From Pseudomonas purpurea (GTDB lineage: Bacteria; Pseudomonadota; Gammaproteobacteria; Pseudomonadales; Pseudomonadaceae), in NCBI RefSeq assembly GCF_039908635.1, contig NZ_CP150918.1:4728001-4792000 (forward strand): a stretch of 64,000 nucleotides of DNA, given 5' to 3'. Of the stretch, positions 54,094 to 62,447 are shown one piece after another. Made by a program: the position numbers and the translations under genes. The notes beneath the pieces were generated by a model, which saw nothing but the letters and a program-made list of their open reading frames with translations, was not told where the DNA came from and did not search any database. The number at the start of each line of letters is the position of its first letter. Position 1 is the first letter of the stretch.

Positions 54094-55317
54094 ATGACCT
54101 ACCAGAACAATGTGATTCTGCGATTTACGCTGATGGTCTTGATTGCCGGTTTCATTACGCATGTTGCAGGGATGATTTTCATCACTGATGGAAGCACTCG
54201 CACCGCCGTATCCAATATGGTCCTGTTCATACCTTCGTTGATTCTATGCATAGGAGACGCTCGACTTCGTAAAAGCATGATCGAGAAAAGATACTGGCTC
54301 ATCGGTGCAATGCTGATTTTTACAGTGGCCATTGCCTTTACCAATAGTGGCTCTGAAAACTCCACGTATGATCAGTTCAAAATAGCCTTATATATTGTCT
54401 TGTACCTCGCGACCATTGCCCTCTTGGTCAGAGAAGGCAAGATGGAGGCGTGCCTGAACATTCTGTTTGTTATCGCCGGTGTTTGCGCCATTACCAGCGT
54501 CGTCCTGCAATCCATTCTGCAAGATCGGAATATTGTCTTTAGTGGTTATCGCCTGTTCAGCCTGGGATATGGGCGTTATGGTGACTTTCAAAACCCTATC
54601 ATTGCAGCGCTATTTTATGGTTTCTTCGGTGTCTATGGCTTTTGCCAACTGTTGACCAAACGCTACTCGCTACCGATCACTATCTTGTTCAGCGCCTGCC
54701 TGGTCAGTCTGTCCCTGTACGTGTTCTGCACCGGGGCTCGTGGCGTCTGGCTGGGGTATGGCGTTGCTGCTTTAACGGCCGCCGCTCTCTTTCACACCCC
54801 CCGTACCAGAAAATGGCTGATGGGTGCAGTGTTAGTCGCTGCTGTTATTGGCATTTGGCTTTCCCCCGTAGTGCGGGAGCAACAAGTACGCGGCTTCAGC
54901 TTGAGAGACGTCATTTGGGAAGGTTGGTTCGCACGCCTGAACGAATTCTGGTTAGCGGGGGCAGGCGCAGGTCGCAGCTTCGACATCTGCATTGCATCAG
55001 GTGAATGCTTCAATCAGGCCCACAATCTCTTTCTGCAGTTCTTTTATGAATATGGCGTCATCGGTGTTCTGTTGATGCTAACCCTGCTGATGACTGCCTT
55101 CCGACAAGCAGCGGATCGAAGGATCTGGAGCGCCCCTCTGGGTTCGATTGGTTTGCCGTTGCTTGTTTTCGGCATGATGACAGCCTTGTTCAACTACCAC
55201 ACCGTCATGAATCGGCCCGGCGTCTACTGGATCGTGTTCTGGCTGCCTCTGGGCGTCATTCTGGCCCAGCACACACGATTGAATAGCGCTTGCGAGAAAA
55301 CCATCCGTGACAACTAG
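54094..55317 (+). CDS. O-antigen-ligase-like polytopic membrane protein
   Basis: This 407-residue protein has about ten TM segments, and the periplasmic loop with CTGARGVWLGYG and QAHNLFLQFFYEYGVIGVLL (Wzy_C/WaaL signature, His in AHN) lies in the C-terminal half. WaaL-type proteins transfer polysaccharide to lipid A core at the periplasmic face. No LPS gene cluster surrounds it. The region is more AT-rich than its neighbours and uses more TTA, ATA and AAA codons, which suggests acquisition. It overlaps the next gene by 11 bases if GTG at 55307 is used there. Confidence 0.85.
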   Translation: MTYQNNVILRFTLMVLIAGFITHVAGMIFITDGSTRTAVSNMVLFIPSLILCIGDARLRKSMIEKRYWLIGAMLIFTVAIAFTNSGSENSTYDQFKIALYIVLYLATIALLVREGKMEACLNILFVIAGVCAITSVVLQSILQDRNIVFSGYRLFSLGYGRYGDFQNPIIAALFYGFFGVYGFCQLLTKRYSLPITILFSACLVSLSLYVFCTGARGVWLGYGVAALTAAALFHTPRTRKWLMGAVLVAAVIGIWLSPVVREQQVRGFSLRDVIWEGWFARLNEFWLAGAGAGRSFDICIASGECFNQAHNLFLQFFYEYGVIGVLLMLTLLMTAFRQAADRRIWSAPLGSIGLPLLVFGMMTALFNYHTVMNRPGVYWIVFWLPLGVILAQHTRLNSACEKTIRDN

Positions 55318-55885
55318 TATGTTTAGCGCCGCAAAACGTTATTGGCATATCGAAATTATTGGCAGCCTCGACAAACCTTTCAGCTGGAAGCGGCTATTTC
55401 AAAAGTGCCGCAGATACAGCCGTTATCGTTATGTATTCTGGTTTCGCGTTGCCTATGTTTTAAATGAACAAGGCAATAAATTCTGGAGACGTCGCGGCAA
55501 GCTGCTCAACGAAAAATTGAGTCGCGAGTACAACGTAGAAATCATGCTCGGCGCGACCATTGGCGAAGGCCTGTGGATCGCTCACCCCAACGGGATCGTG
55601 ATTACATCACACGCGCAGATCGGTAAAAACTTCAAGATCTGGCAGAACAGCACCATCGGGATCAAAGGACTGTGCAATGACGTCAAGCTGCTCATCGGCG
55701 ACGGGGTCAGGGTTCATGCACATGCCTGCATTATCTCCGACGACTTGCAACTCGGGGATGGTGCGATCATCGGCGCGGGTACTTTTCTCGATAAAAGCGT
55801 CGCCGCCGGTCACGTAGCGTTCAACCGGCGCACCACCGACGTTCGCGAGTACGACACAACCTCGATGGGCCGCCTCCAGCAATAA
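55307..55885 (+). CDS. Left-handed beta-helix acyltransferase (serine acetyltransferase-like)
   Basis: This 192-residue protein has an N-terminal helical part (WKRLFQKCRRYSRYRYVFWFRVAYVLN) and a C-terminal hexapeptide-repeat helix (about 75-175; GATIGEGLWIAHPNGIVI, IGDGVRVHAHACIIS, IGAGTFLDKSV). It resembles the CysE/WcaB-type O-acetyltransferases found in polysaccharide gene sets. The partner ligase-like gene upstream makes O-acetylation of a surface glycan more likely than cysteine synthesis. The GTG at 55307 is taken as start; an ATG at 55319 is an alternative and neither has a strong ribosome site. Confidence 0.8.
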   Translation: MTTSMFSAAKRYWHIEIIGSLDKPFSWKRLFQKCRRYSRYRYVFWFRVAYVLNEQGNKFWRRRGKLLNEKLSREYNVEIMLGATIGEGLWIAHPNGIVITSHAQIGKNFKIWQNSTIGIKGLCNDVKLLIGDGVRVHAHACIISDDLQLGDGAIIGAGTFLDKSVAAGHVAFNRRTTDVREYDTTSMGRLQQ

Positions 55886-55906
55886 ACAACAGCAAGTGTG
55901 AGGCGC

Positions 55907-58642
55907 TTAACCCAACAACCCCAACGCCTTCGCCCGCGCCACAGCCTGCGTTCTACGCTCGACACCGAGCTTGCTGTTGATGTGGCTGGCGTGGGTTTTG
56001 ACGGTGTGCAACGAGATAAACAGTTGATCGCTGATTTGCTGGTTCGAACAACCTTGAGCGATCAACTGAAGCACCGCCTGCTCCCGGACACTGAGATTTT
56101 CGGTGTGATGCTGCGAGTCCACTGCTTCACGCATGGCAATCACCGGCAATCGCTCGAGCAGGCTCTCGCGCAAGGGTGTTGGCGGGCAGTGCGCCAACTG
56201 CTCGCGCAACCATTGCGGATGATCACGCAATAACCATTCGAAAGGTTGCAAGACGCCCCCCGCCGCCGCATCAACAGCCTGCAACAAGGTTTGCCGCGCC
56301 TCGGTCTCTCGACCGCCGATCAACAACGCGAGTTTCTGATTCAAGGCCATCGCACTGAGCATTTGTCGGCCCGTGCGCTGCCCATGCTCGATCAGTGCAT
56401 TCAAACGTCCCTCTGCACGCATCGGCTGCCCTTGAATCGTCTCAAGCAGCGCTTGCTGCAACTCAATGTGCAACGGGAGCTGCGGATGGAATTCTGGCGG
56501 GGCTGCCGCCAGTTCGCCGTTGTAAGTCTGTCCCAGCCTCGCCAGCCAGGCTTCGGCCAGGTCGGTGCGTCCCTGGGCCAGCCAGAGTTCACATTTGACC
56601 AGAGTGATCATCGCCAGGTAGTAGATCGGTGGCACATCCCAGATGTGCATCAGTCGCTCGGCCTCTGCCAGTTCGGCGAACGCGGCGGCAAAATGACCGC
56701 GACGCCCTTCCAGATTGGCGATGACGCAGTAACCAATCAGCACGCTGATGTCCCGACACGCCCGTGCTTCGACCAGTCCAGCCTGCAACCGGATCAATCC
56801 GGCCTCGGGTTGCGAGCGCATGGTCAGCAAAAAACCTTCATAGAGCATCAGGCGCGCACGGACTGCGTACAGCCGCTGCGCCGACAATCCTTGCAACCGT
56901 TGCAGACCCTGATGCACTTCATCGAGTGCACGCAGTATTTCCCCGCGTGCTTGCAGCACTCGAGCCCGGTCGTAGTGAGCCAGCGCCTCGAACAACGGAT
57001 TGCCAACCCGTTGCGCCAACTCCAGAGACTCGCGATTAAGGCCTCGCGCACGCCAGAGGTCAGCGTCGGCAATGGCCAGGTTGGACAGGGTCGATAGACA
57101 CATCAGGCGCTGGCCGTATCGCTTGGCCGGCAGGCTCTCCAGCGCTTGCGTGCAATACAGCACGGTGAGTTCACGATTCCCGCGCCCCCGGGCAATAATC
57201 CCGCTCAGCGCCAACCATTGCGCCAGCATGGACTTTTGCGCCGTTGCCGAAGGCGCCGGCAGGAATCGGCTCAAATGACTGGCCAACTCCTCAGCCGCGT
57301 CCAACTGACAGGCCAGCCCAAGCGCCCAGCTATACAACACGATCAGCCGCGGCGTGCTGATCAGCAGGCTGTCGGGCAAGTCCATTTTCCAGCGCAGCAA
57401 CATGGCGACGTTCTGCTCGGCCAGCAGTTGCTCCTCGGACAGGTTCTGCACCAGGTTCGCCGCGACATCCAGGTGCCCGGCGCGCAAGGCCTGCTCCACC
57501 GCCTCGTCGATCAAGCCTTGCGCGTTGAACCAGCGGCAGGCGCGCAAATGCAGGCTGGCGGTAGGGACCATGGCGTTGACCGAAGGCCTGCTGCGCAGCA
57601 GATCGGAAAACAGATGATGGTAGCGATACCAAAGACCTTGTTCGTCCAGTGGTACCAGAAACACCTGATGCGCCAGCAGATACCGAAGGATCTGCGCACT
57701 GTCGTGGGCTTCACGCACGGCGTCGCAGAGGTCGCTGCAAAAGCGCTCCTGGGACGCCGTGTCGTACAAAAATGATTGCACCTCGGCAGGCAGGCAATCG
57801 ATGACCTCTTCCAGCAAGTAGTCGCGAATCAAGCCTTCGCTGCCCTTCAACGCCTGCGGCAGTGCTTCATCGCCACCGGCCTCGGAGGCCGCCAGCAGCC
57901 AGAAGCGCAAACCGGCCACCCACCCTTCGCTGCGCTGGATCAGTTGCTCCAGCGCTTCACCACGCAGCGAGCTGCTGTGACGGTCAAGCAAGGCCAGGGA
58001 TTCATCATGGGTCAGGCGCAGGTCTTGCTCGTGCAGCTCGACCAGTTGTCGCGACAGCCTCAAACGCGCCAGATGCCAGTCCGGGCGCTGTCGACTGGTC
58101 ACCAGCACCAGCACACCTTCAGGCAGGTGATTGAGAAAAAACTGCAGACAACGATCAAGGACCGGGCCCTGCGCCAGGTGATAGTCATCAAGGACCAGCA
58201 GCAACGGTGCGCGGCTCGATACGTGAGCGGCCAAATCGTCGAGCAGGCCGTCGAGCCATTCCTCGAAGGCAAAAGGCTGGTGCCGTTGGCGCATTTTCAG
58301 CAGGCCGAGGGCCTGGGCGCCCAACCGGGGGAAGTAGTGTTGCAGACCGTCCAGCAGCCGTTCGAGGAAGCGACCGGGATCATTGTCTCGCGGGCTAAGC
58401 CCCAACCAGAGGCTTTGCCAATGAGCGGGCAGGCTCTGGCAGAACTCCACGGCCAACGAGCTTTTACCGAAACCTGCCGGCGCACTGACCAGCAGCAGCC
58501 TTCCGTTCAACCCCGCTGTCAGGCGTTCGCATAAGCGAGGTCGCCACACGTGGCCATCAGGCAACGGAGGTCGGAAAAAACGCCCGTCCAATGCCGTGAT
58601 GGCAACACTGGCGGAACCCGAATGGGGGGACAAATCATTCAT
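55907..58642 (-). CDS. LuxR/MalT-type (LAL) transcriptional regulator
   Basis: This 911-residue protein has an N-terminal P-loop NTPase (Walker A SAPAGFGKSSLA, about 54-65; Walker B LLLVLDDYHL, about 148-157), a long TPR-like sensor region (about 350-830) and a C-terminal LuxR HTH (LSVREQAVLQLIAQGCSNQQISDQ and onward). It belongs to the ATP-dependent LAL family that includes MalT and AlkS. Such regulators need ATP plus an inducer to activate promoters. The adjacent DUF1329, DUF1302 and acyl-CoA ligase genes on the same strand are the likely targets, by proximity and by analogy with AlkS. The inducer is unknown. Confidence 0.88.
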   Translation of the reverse strand: MNDLSPHSGSASVAITALDGRFFRPPLPDGHVWRPRLCERLTAGLNGRLLLVSAPAGFGKSSLAVEFCQSLPAHWQSLWLGLSPRDNDPGRFLERLLDGLQHYFPRLGAQALGLLKMRQRHQPFAFEEWLDGLLDDLAAHVSSRAPLLLVLDDYHLAQGPVLDRCLQFFLNHLPEGVLVLVTSRQRPDWHLARLRLSRQLVELHEQDLRLTHDESLALLDRHSSSLRGEALEQLIQRSEGWVAGLRFWLLAASEAGGDEALPQALKGSEGLIRDYLLEEVIDCLPAEVQSFLYDTASQERFCSDLCDAVREAHDSAQILRYLLAHQVFLVPLDEQGLWYRYHHLFSDLLRSRPSVNAMVPTASLHLRACRWFNAQGLIDEAVEQALRAGHLDVAANLVQNLSEEQLLAEQNVAMLLRWKMDLPDSLLISTPRLIVLYSWALGLACQLDAAEELASHLSRFLPAPSATAQKSMLAQWLALSGIIARGRGNRELTVLYCTQALESLPAKRYGQRLMCLSTLSNLAIADADLWRARGLNRESLELAQRVGNPLFEALAHYDRARVLQARGEILRALDEVHQGLQRLQGLSAQRLYAVRARLMLYEGFLLTMRSQPEAGLIRLQAGLVEARACRDISVLIGYCVIANLEGRRGHFAAAFAELAEAERLMHIWDVPPIYYLAMITLVKCELWLAQGRTDLAEAWLARLGQTYNGELAAAPPEFHPQLPLHIELQQALLETIQGQPMRAEGRLNALIEHGQRTGRQMLSAMALNQKLALLIGGRETEARQTLLQAVDAAAGGVLQPFEWLLRDHPQWLREQLAHCPPTPLRESLLERLPVIAMREAVDSQHHTENLSVREQAVLQLIAQGCSNQQISDQLFISLHTVKTHASHINSKLGVERRTQAVARAKALGLLG

Positions 58643-58782
58643 GGCCGGCTCTTGTTAAAATTCTGTTGGCGGCATTGCAGATGTCCGCAGACTAGCGGTA
58701 AACGGGATGGCTTTGAAGGTTGTTGCTACAAATGGCTACAAAAAGAGTACGTCTCACGGTCGACCGGCCAGTAATCCTTAGT

Positions 58783-58816
58783 AAAAAAAACGCCCCGATC
58801 CAGTCGGGGCGTTTTT
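58783..58816 (-). terminator. Intrinsic terminator after the DUF1329 gene
   Basis: AAAAACGCCCCGA pairs with TCGGGGCGTTTTT around TCCAG; the minus-strand 3' side ends in a T run. It separates the structural genes from the regulator gene, so the regulator has its own transcript. Confidence 0.9.
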
Positions 58817-58845
58817 ACGAGGATGCGGCCTCGGGTTACAGCGGG

Positions 58846-60210
58846 TTAGCGAACCCCTTCCTGACGCAGTGCAGCCGGCGTGAAGTCGCTGGTGGTGGCG
58901 GTAAAGCCGAAGTCATACGCCTGCTTCTCTTCGTTCTTCATGCCCAGAGCCAGGTAACGACCAGACTGCAGGTCGTAGAGGGTTTCAAGGGCGTACCACG
59001 GCACTTGCTTGTCGTAGTAATCCTCGGCGTGAGCCTCAGCGACGCGCCATAGTTGGCCGCGACCGTCGTAGTGATCGATCACCGCCGCTTGCCAGGTGTC
59101 TTCGTCGATGAAGAAGTCACGCTTGGCATAGATATGACGCTGACCTTCCTTCAGGGTTGCAACCACATGCCAGACACGACGCAGCTCGTAACGCGCCAGA
59201 TCCTGGTTGATGTGACCGGCCTTGATGATGTCGGCGTACTTCAGTTTCGGATCGTCGAGCTTGTAGCTGTCGGAGGCGATGTACATCTCTTTCTTGCCTT
59301 CAAGCTTCCAGTCGTAGCGATCCGGGGCACCGTTGAACATGTCGAGGTTGTCGGATGTACGCAAGCCGTCAGCCGCAGTACCCGGACCGTCGTAGGACAC
59401 CTGTGGAGCCCGACGCACACGACGCTGACCGGCGTTGTAGACCCACGCCGAACGCGGCTCCTTGACCTGGTCAAGCGTCTCGTGAACCAGCAGAACGCCA
59501 CCGGCCAGGCGTGCCGGCGCGGTCACTTTTTGCTTGAAGTAGAACAGTATGTTGCCCGGGTTTTTCGGGTCGTAGTCCTTCATCTTGTCGCGGAACACGA
59601 ACTGATCCTGGAAGTACACCAGGCTGTACGAGCCGTTCGCTTGCGGCGTTGCCTGGGTCACCAGTCGGGTCACGCTACCGCCACGATAACGGGTGATGTG
59701 GTTCCAGATCACCTCTACGCCGGTTTTCGGAATCGGAAACGGAACGGCGGTCTCGAAGTTTTCCAGCCCGTTGCCACCTGAAACCAGGTTGGTACTGGTG
59801 GCGTTGCGCTTGATCGCGGCAAATACTTCATCCGGCACGGTGGCACCGCGATGGGACGGGTACACCGGCATTTTGAAAGTGTCCGGGTAACGCTTGAACA
59901 TCGCGTATTGGCCCGGCGCCAGTTTGTCTTTGTACTTGTCGACGTTTTGCGCAGTGATGGTGAACAGGGGTTGCTCACTGGCAAACGGGTTGGACAGGAA
60001 GCCTTTGCTGTCCACGGTCCCGGCGTTTTTCGGCAGGGGTTTCCAGGCTGGAATCGATCCGTCGGCATTGCCGGCCATTTCCGCGCCCATCGGGGTCAGG
60101 CTCTTGCCCAGCTTGTCCGCTTCCGCCGCCGGAACGGCCGCCATGACATTGGCCGCCAACAACGAAAGCCCCACTACTGCGACGTGCAACAGACTCTTGG
60201 TCATTTTCAT
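58846..60210 (-). CDS. DUF1329 periplasmic/outer-membrane-associated protein
   Basis: This 454-residue protein has a Sec signal peptide (about 1-24, cleavage near VMA-AV). The mature sequence has the DUF1329 features: SLTPMGAEMAGNADGSIPAW near the start, VFRDKMKDYDPKNPGNILFY and RVWHVVATLKEGQRHIYAKRDFFIDEDTW. The family is almost always encoded beside DUF1302 and resembles periplasmic lipid-binding carriers; its biochemical role is not established. It ends with its own terminator and follows DUF1302 by 28 bases. Confidence 0.88.
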   Translation of the reverse strand: MKMTKSLLHVAVVGLSLLAANVMAAVPAAEADKLGKSLTPMGAEMAGNADGSIPAWKPLPKNAGTVDSKGFLSNPFASEQPLFTITAQNVDKYKDKLAPGQYAMFKRYPDTFKMPVYPSHRGATVPDEVFAAIKRNATSTNLVSGGNGLENFETAVPFPIPKTGVEVIWNHITRYRGGSVTRLVTQATPQANGSYSLVYFQDQFVFRDKMKDYDPKNPGNILFYFKQKVTAPARLAGGVLLVHETLDQVKEPRSAWVYNAGQRRVRRAPQVSYDGPGTAADGLRTSDNLDMFNGAPDRYDWKLEGKKEMYIASDSYKLDDPKLKYADIIKAGHINQDLARYELRRVWHVVATLKEGQRHIYAKRDFFIDEDTWQAAVIDHYDGRGQLWRVAEAHAEDYYDKQVPWYALETLYDLQSGRYLALGMKNEEKQAYDFGFTATTSDFTPAALRQEGVR

Positions 60211-60238
60211 ATTCTTGTTCGTCCTGAAGTAGCAGTAC

Positions 60239-62113
60239 TTAGAAGTTCACGCCGAAGCTGAGCGCAACGAAGTCGCGGTCATCCACGGTGGTGTACTTGC
60301 CATCGAAGAAGTTGGTGTAGGCCAGGCTCGCGGTGTAGGTGTTCTGGTACTCGGCATCGACACCCAGGCTGACGGCCTTGCGGCCTTCTTCGAAGTTGCC
60401 GCCAGGGCCAGGTGAGTAACCGCTGACGTCATGGGACCAGGCCACGTTCGGCTTAAGGTTCACACCGGCATACACGTCGTTGTATTCCCAGATCGCACGA
60501 CCGCGATAACCCCAGGAAGTCGAGGTGGTGAACCCGTCGTCATTACAGTTACGGGTGGCGTTGTTTTTGGCGGTGCCTGGACCGGCGCCCGCAATGGTCC
60601 GGGCGTTCAGGTACTCGCAACTGCCATTTGGCAATTCACCTGGTCCGTAAACCGGGTCACGTCCATAACGTACGTTGGAGGTGCTTTCCAGGCCGCCGAC
60701 GTAGGTCAGACCGACTTCACCCACCAAGGTCAGACGGCTGGCGCCCATGACCTGATCGAAGAAGTGCGTGAACGTGGTTTGCAACTGCGTGATTTCTTTA
60801 CGACGATAACCGTGCAGGTCCTGGCCAGGCTGACCGTTGAGCAGCGAAGCATTGGCGAGCGGACCACCCAATGGACGCACACCGTTGAACAGGATGTCGG
60901 TGGAGTTCAGTTGCACTGGCGCGTTCGGGCGGTAGCTGATCTCGCCCTGCCACGCTGTGCCGGTAGGCAAGGTAGTGGAAAAGCTCAAACCGTAGAGGCG
61001 AATGTCTTCCGGGTACTCGACAAAGTACTTGGAGTTACCGGCCACCAGTAACGGCCCCAATGCCGCGAATGGACCTGGCAGGCCCTTGGCGATGTTGTAG
61101 ATCGACTGTGGTGCAGCCGTGGCGCTGAAAATCGGCGCACGGCTGTGGTAGTTCATGAAGTAGGCACCGAACTCGGTGTCCAGCGGTTCATAGTTGTACT
61201 TGAACGACAGACCCCACTGGCCGCTGTCCCGTGCATCGCGGTCGCCGCCACGGGCAACCAGCACACCCTCTTCGTTGACGTCAACGCCAAAGTTGGCCAA
61301 TGGCCCCAGGGCGATGGCCGGAATTTGCGAACGCTTGTTCAGTACCCGCAGGTTGTCGGTGCAACCGTCGGCGATGATGTCTGGCTGGGAGAAGAAGGTG
61401 CCGCAGTTGTCGACAACGGTCTGGTCCCATTCCAACTGATAGAACGCTTCGGCCGACAGGTTTTCGGTCAGGCTTTGGGAAACGTAGAACATGTTGACCG
61501 GGATCAGGCCTTCCTTGACCTCGGCACCCGGACGACGGAACGCAGACACGTCGATCGGGTTGATCGAGTTGATGCCGCCACCGATGAACGTACTTTCACC
61601 CCAGCTCACCACCTGCTTGCCCAGACGGACCGAGCCAGGCTCATCGCCTATCGAGTAGTTGTGGTAAACGAACGCATCGAGAATTTGACCGCCTGAGGAC
61701 TTCGCGCCTTCTTTGCGGTTGTGGTCGCTGATGTCTTTGAACTCACGACTTTCGTCTTTCAATTCGAAGTCGTACCAGTATTTGCCTCGTACGAATACGC
61801 CGGTATCGCCATATTTCAGTTCAAGATCATGGATGCCCTTGAAGATCTTCGAGAAGGTTTCCCCGCTCTTGAAGTTCGCATGGCCATCGTCGGAGGTCTG
61901 GGACAGGCCGTGCCCGCCATTGTTGACACCGATCAGATTCTTGTTGGGTGACTGAGTGGACCAGCTGGCACCGACCGACAGGGACGAGTCGAACTGACCT
62001 TCGATTTCACCGATATTGAAACTGACGCCGAATGCGGGTCCGGCGAGCGTAGAGGCGAGACTGACCGCCAGGGGCAGTTTCGCCCGGCGCCAGAACTGGT
62101 TGGTAGATGTCAT
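60239..62113 (-). CDS. DUF1302 outer-membrane beta-barrel protein
   Basis: This 624-residue protein has a signal peptide (about 1-29, cleavage near GPAFG-VS). Strand-rich sequence then runs to the C-terminal YTTVDDRDFVALSFGVNF, whose final aromatic residue is typical of barrel insertion. Two pairs of cysteines in extracellular-type loops (near CGTFFSQPDIIADGC and CEYL...NC) may form disulfides. The family is linked with uptake of hydrophobic compounds. The ATG at 62113 is preceded by GGAG. It heads the DUF1302-DUF1329 pair. Confidence 0.87.
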   Translation of the reverse strand: MTSTNQFWRRAKLPLAVSLASTLAGPAFGVSFNIGEIEGQFDSSLSVGASWSTQSPNKNLIGVNNGGHGLSQTSDDGHANFKSGETFSKIFKGIHDLELKYGDTGVFVRGKYWYDFELKDESREFKDISDHNRKEGAKSSGGQILDAFVYHNYSIGDEPGSVRLGKQVVSWGESTFIGGGINSINPIDVSAFRRPGAEVKEGLIPVNMFYVSQSLTENLSAEAFYQLEWDQTVVDNCGTFFSQPDIIADGCTDNLRVLNKRSQIPAIALGPLANFGVDVNEEGVLVARGGDRDARDSGQWGLSFKYNYEPLDTEFGAYFMNYHSRAPIFSATAAPQSIYNIAKGLPGPFAALGPLLVAGNSKYFVEYPEDIRLYGLSFSTTLPTGTAWQGEISYRPNAPVQLNSTDILFNGVRPLGGPLANASLLNGQPGQDLHGYRRKEITQLQTTFTHFFDQVMGASRLTLVGEVGLTYVGGLESTSNVRYGRDPVYGPGELPNGSCEYLNARTIAGAGPGTAKNNATRNCNDDGFTTSTSWGYRGRAIWEYNDVYAGVNLKPNVAWSHDVSGYSPGPGGNFEEGRKAVSLGVDAEYQNTYTASLAYTNFFDGKYTTVDDRDFVALSFGVNF

Positions 62114-62258
62114 CGACGCTACTCCATGTGCTTTATTGTTATGGCAGTGAGCACTTCTAAAAACGTTCTGAGTGACCGGAAACCAGAAGCTCCCGACATC
62201 ATTCAAGTTGCATCGCCCCGTTGTGTGCGTTTGCCTCGTTCTTAAAAATCCTTGAGCG

Positions 62259-62264
62259 ACTATA
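62259..62264 (-). promoter_or_regulatory. Candidate -10 of the DUF1302-DUF1329 promoter
   Basis: Minus-strand TATAGT with only ATCAAG 17 bases upstream. The poor -35 and a GGTACCCCC block in the spacer fit an activator-dependent promoter, possibly LAL-controlled. Confidence 0.4.
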
Positions 62265-62413
62265 GCCAGCAGGGGGTACCGCTTGATCCCTCTAAAGTGT
62301 GATTTGCAGCCCCCGGGCACTCTGGAACAGTCGTTTCGCCAGACCGGCAAATGCCGGCACGGCAAGAATGGCTGAAATTTTCGATTTCACAAGCCAAGCG
62401 CTTGCTTGGTGGG

Positions 62414-62441
62414 CTTGCCGTGCCCTTTCGGGCACGGCAAG
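62414..62441 (-). terminator. Hairpin after the acyl-CoA ligase gene
   Basis: CTTGCCGTGCCC and GGGCACGGCAAG pair perfectly (12 bp) around TTTC, seven bases past the ligase stop. There is no long T run, so it may stabilise the transcript end rather than terminate efficiently. Confidence 0.55.
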
Positions 62442-62447
62442 GGACGC

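Larger units (their letters stand above)
62114..62447. other. 334-base intergenic region between acyl-CoA ligase and DUF1302 genes
   Basis: No coding sequence. It contains a weak promoter for DUF1302 near 62259 (minus-strand TATAGT), a 12-bp perfect hairpin at 62414-62441 and a third copy of its arm at 62357-62366 (GCACGGCAAG). The leader before DUF1302 is about 145 bases. Confidence 0.6.
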
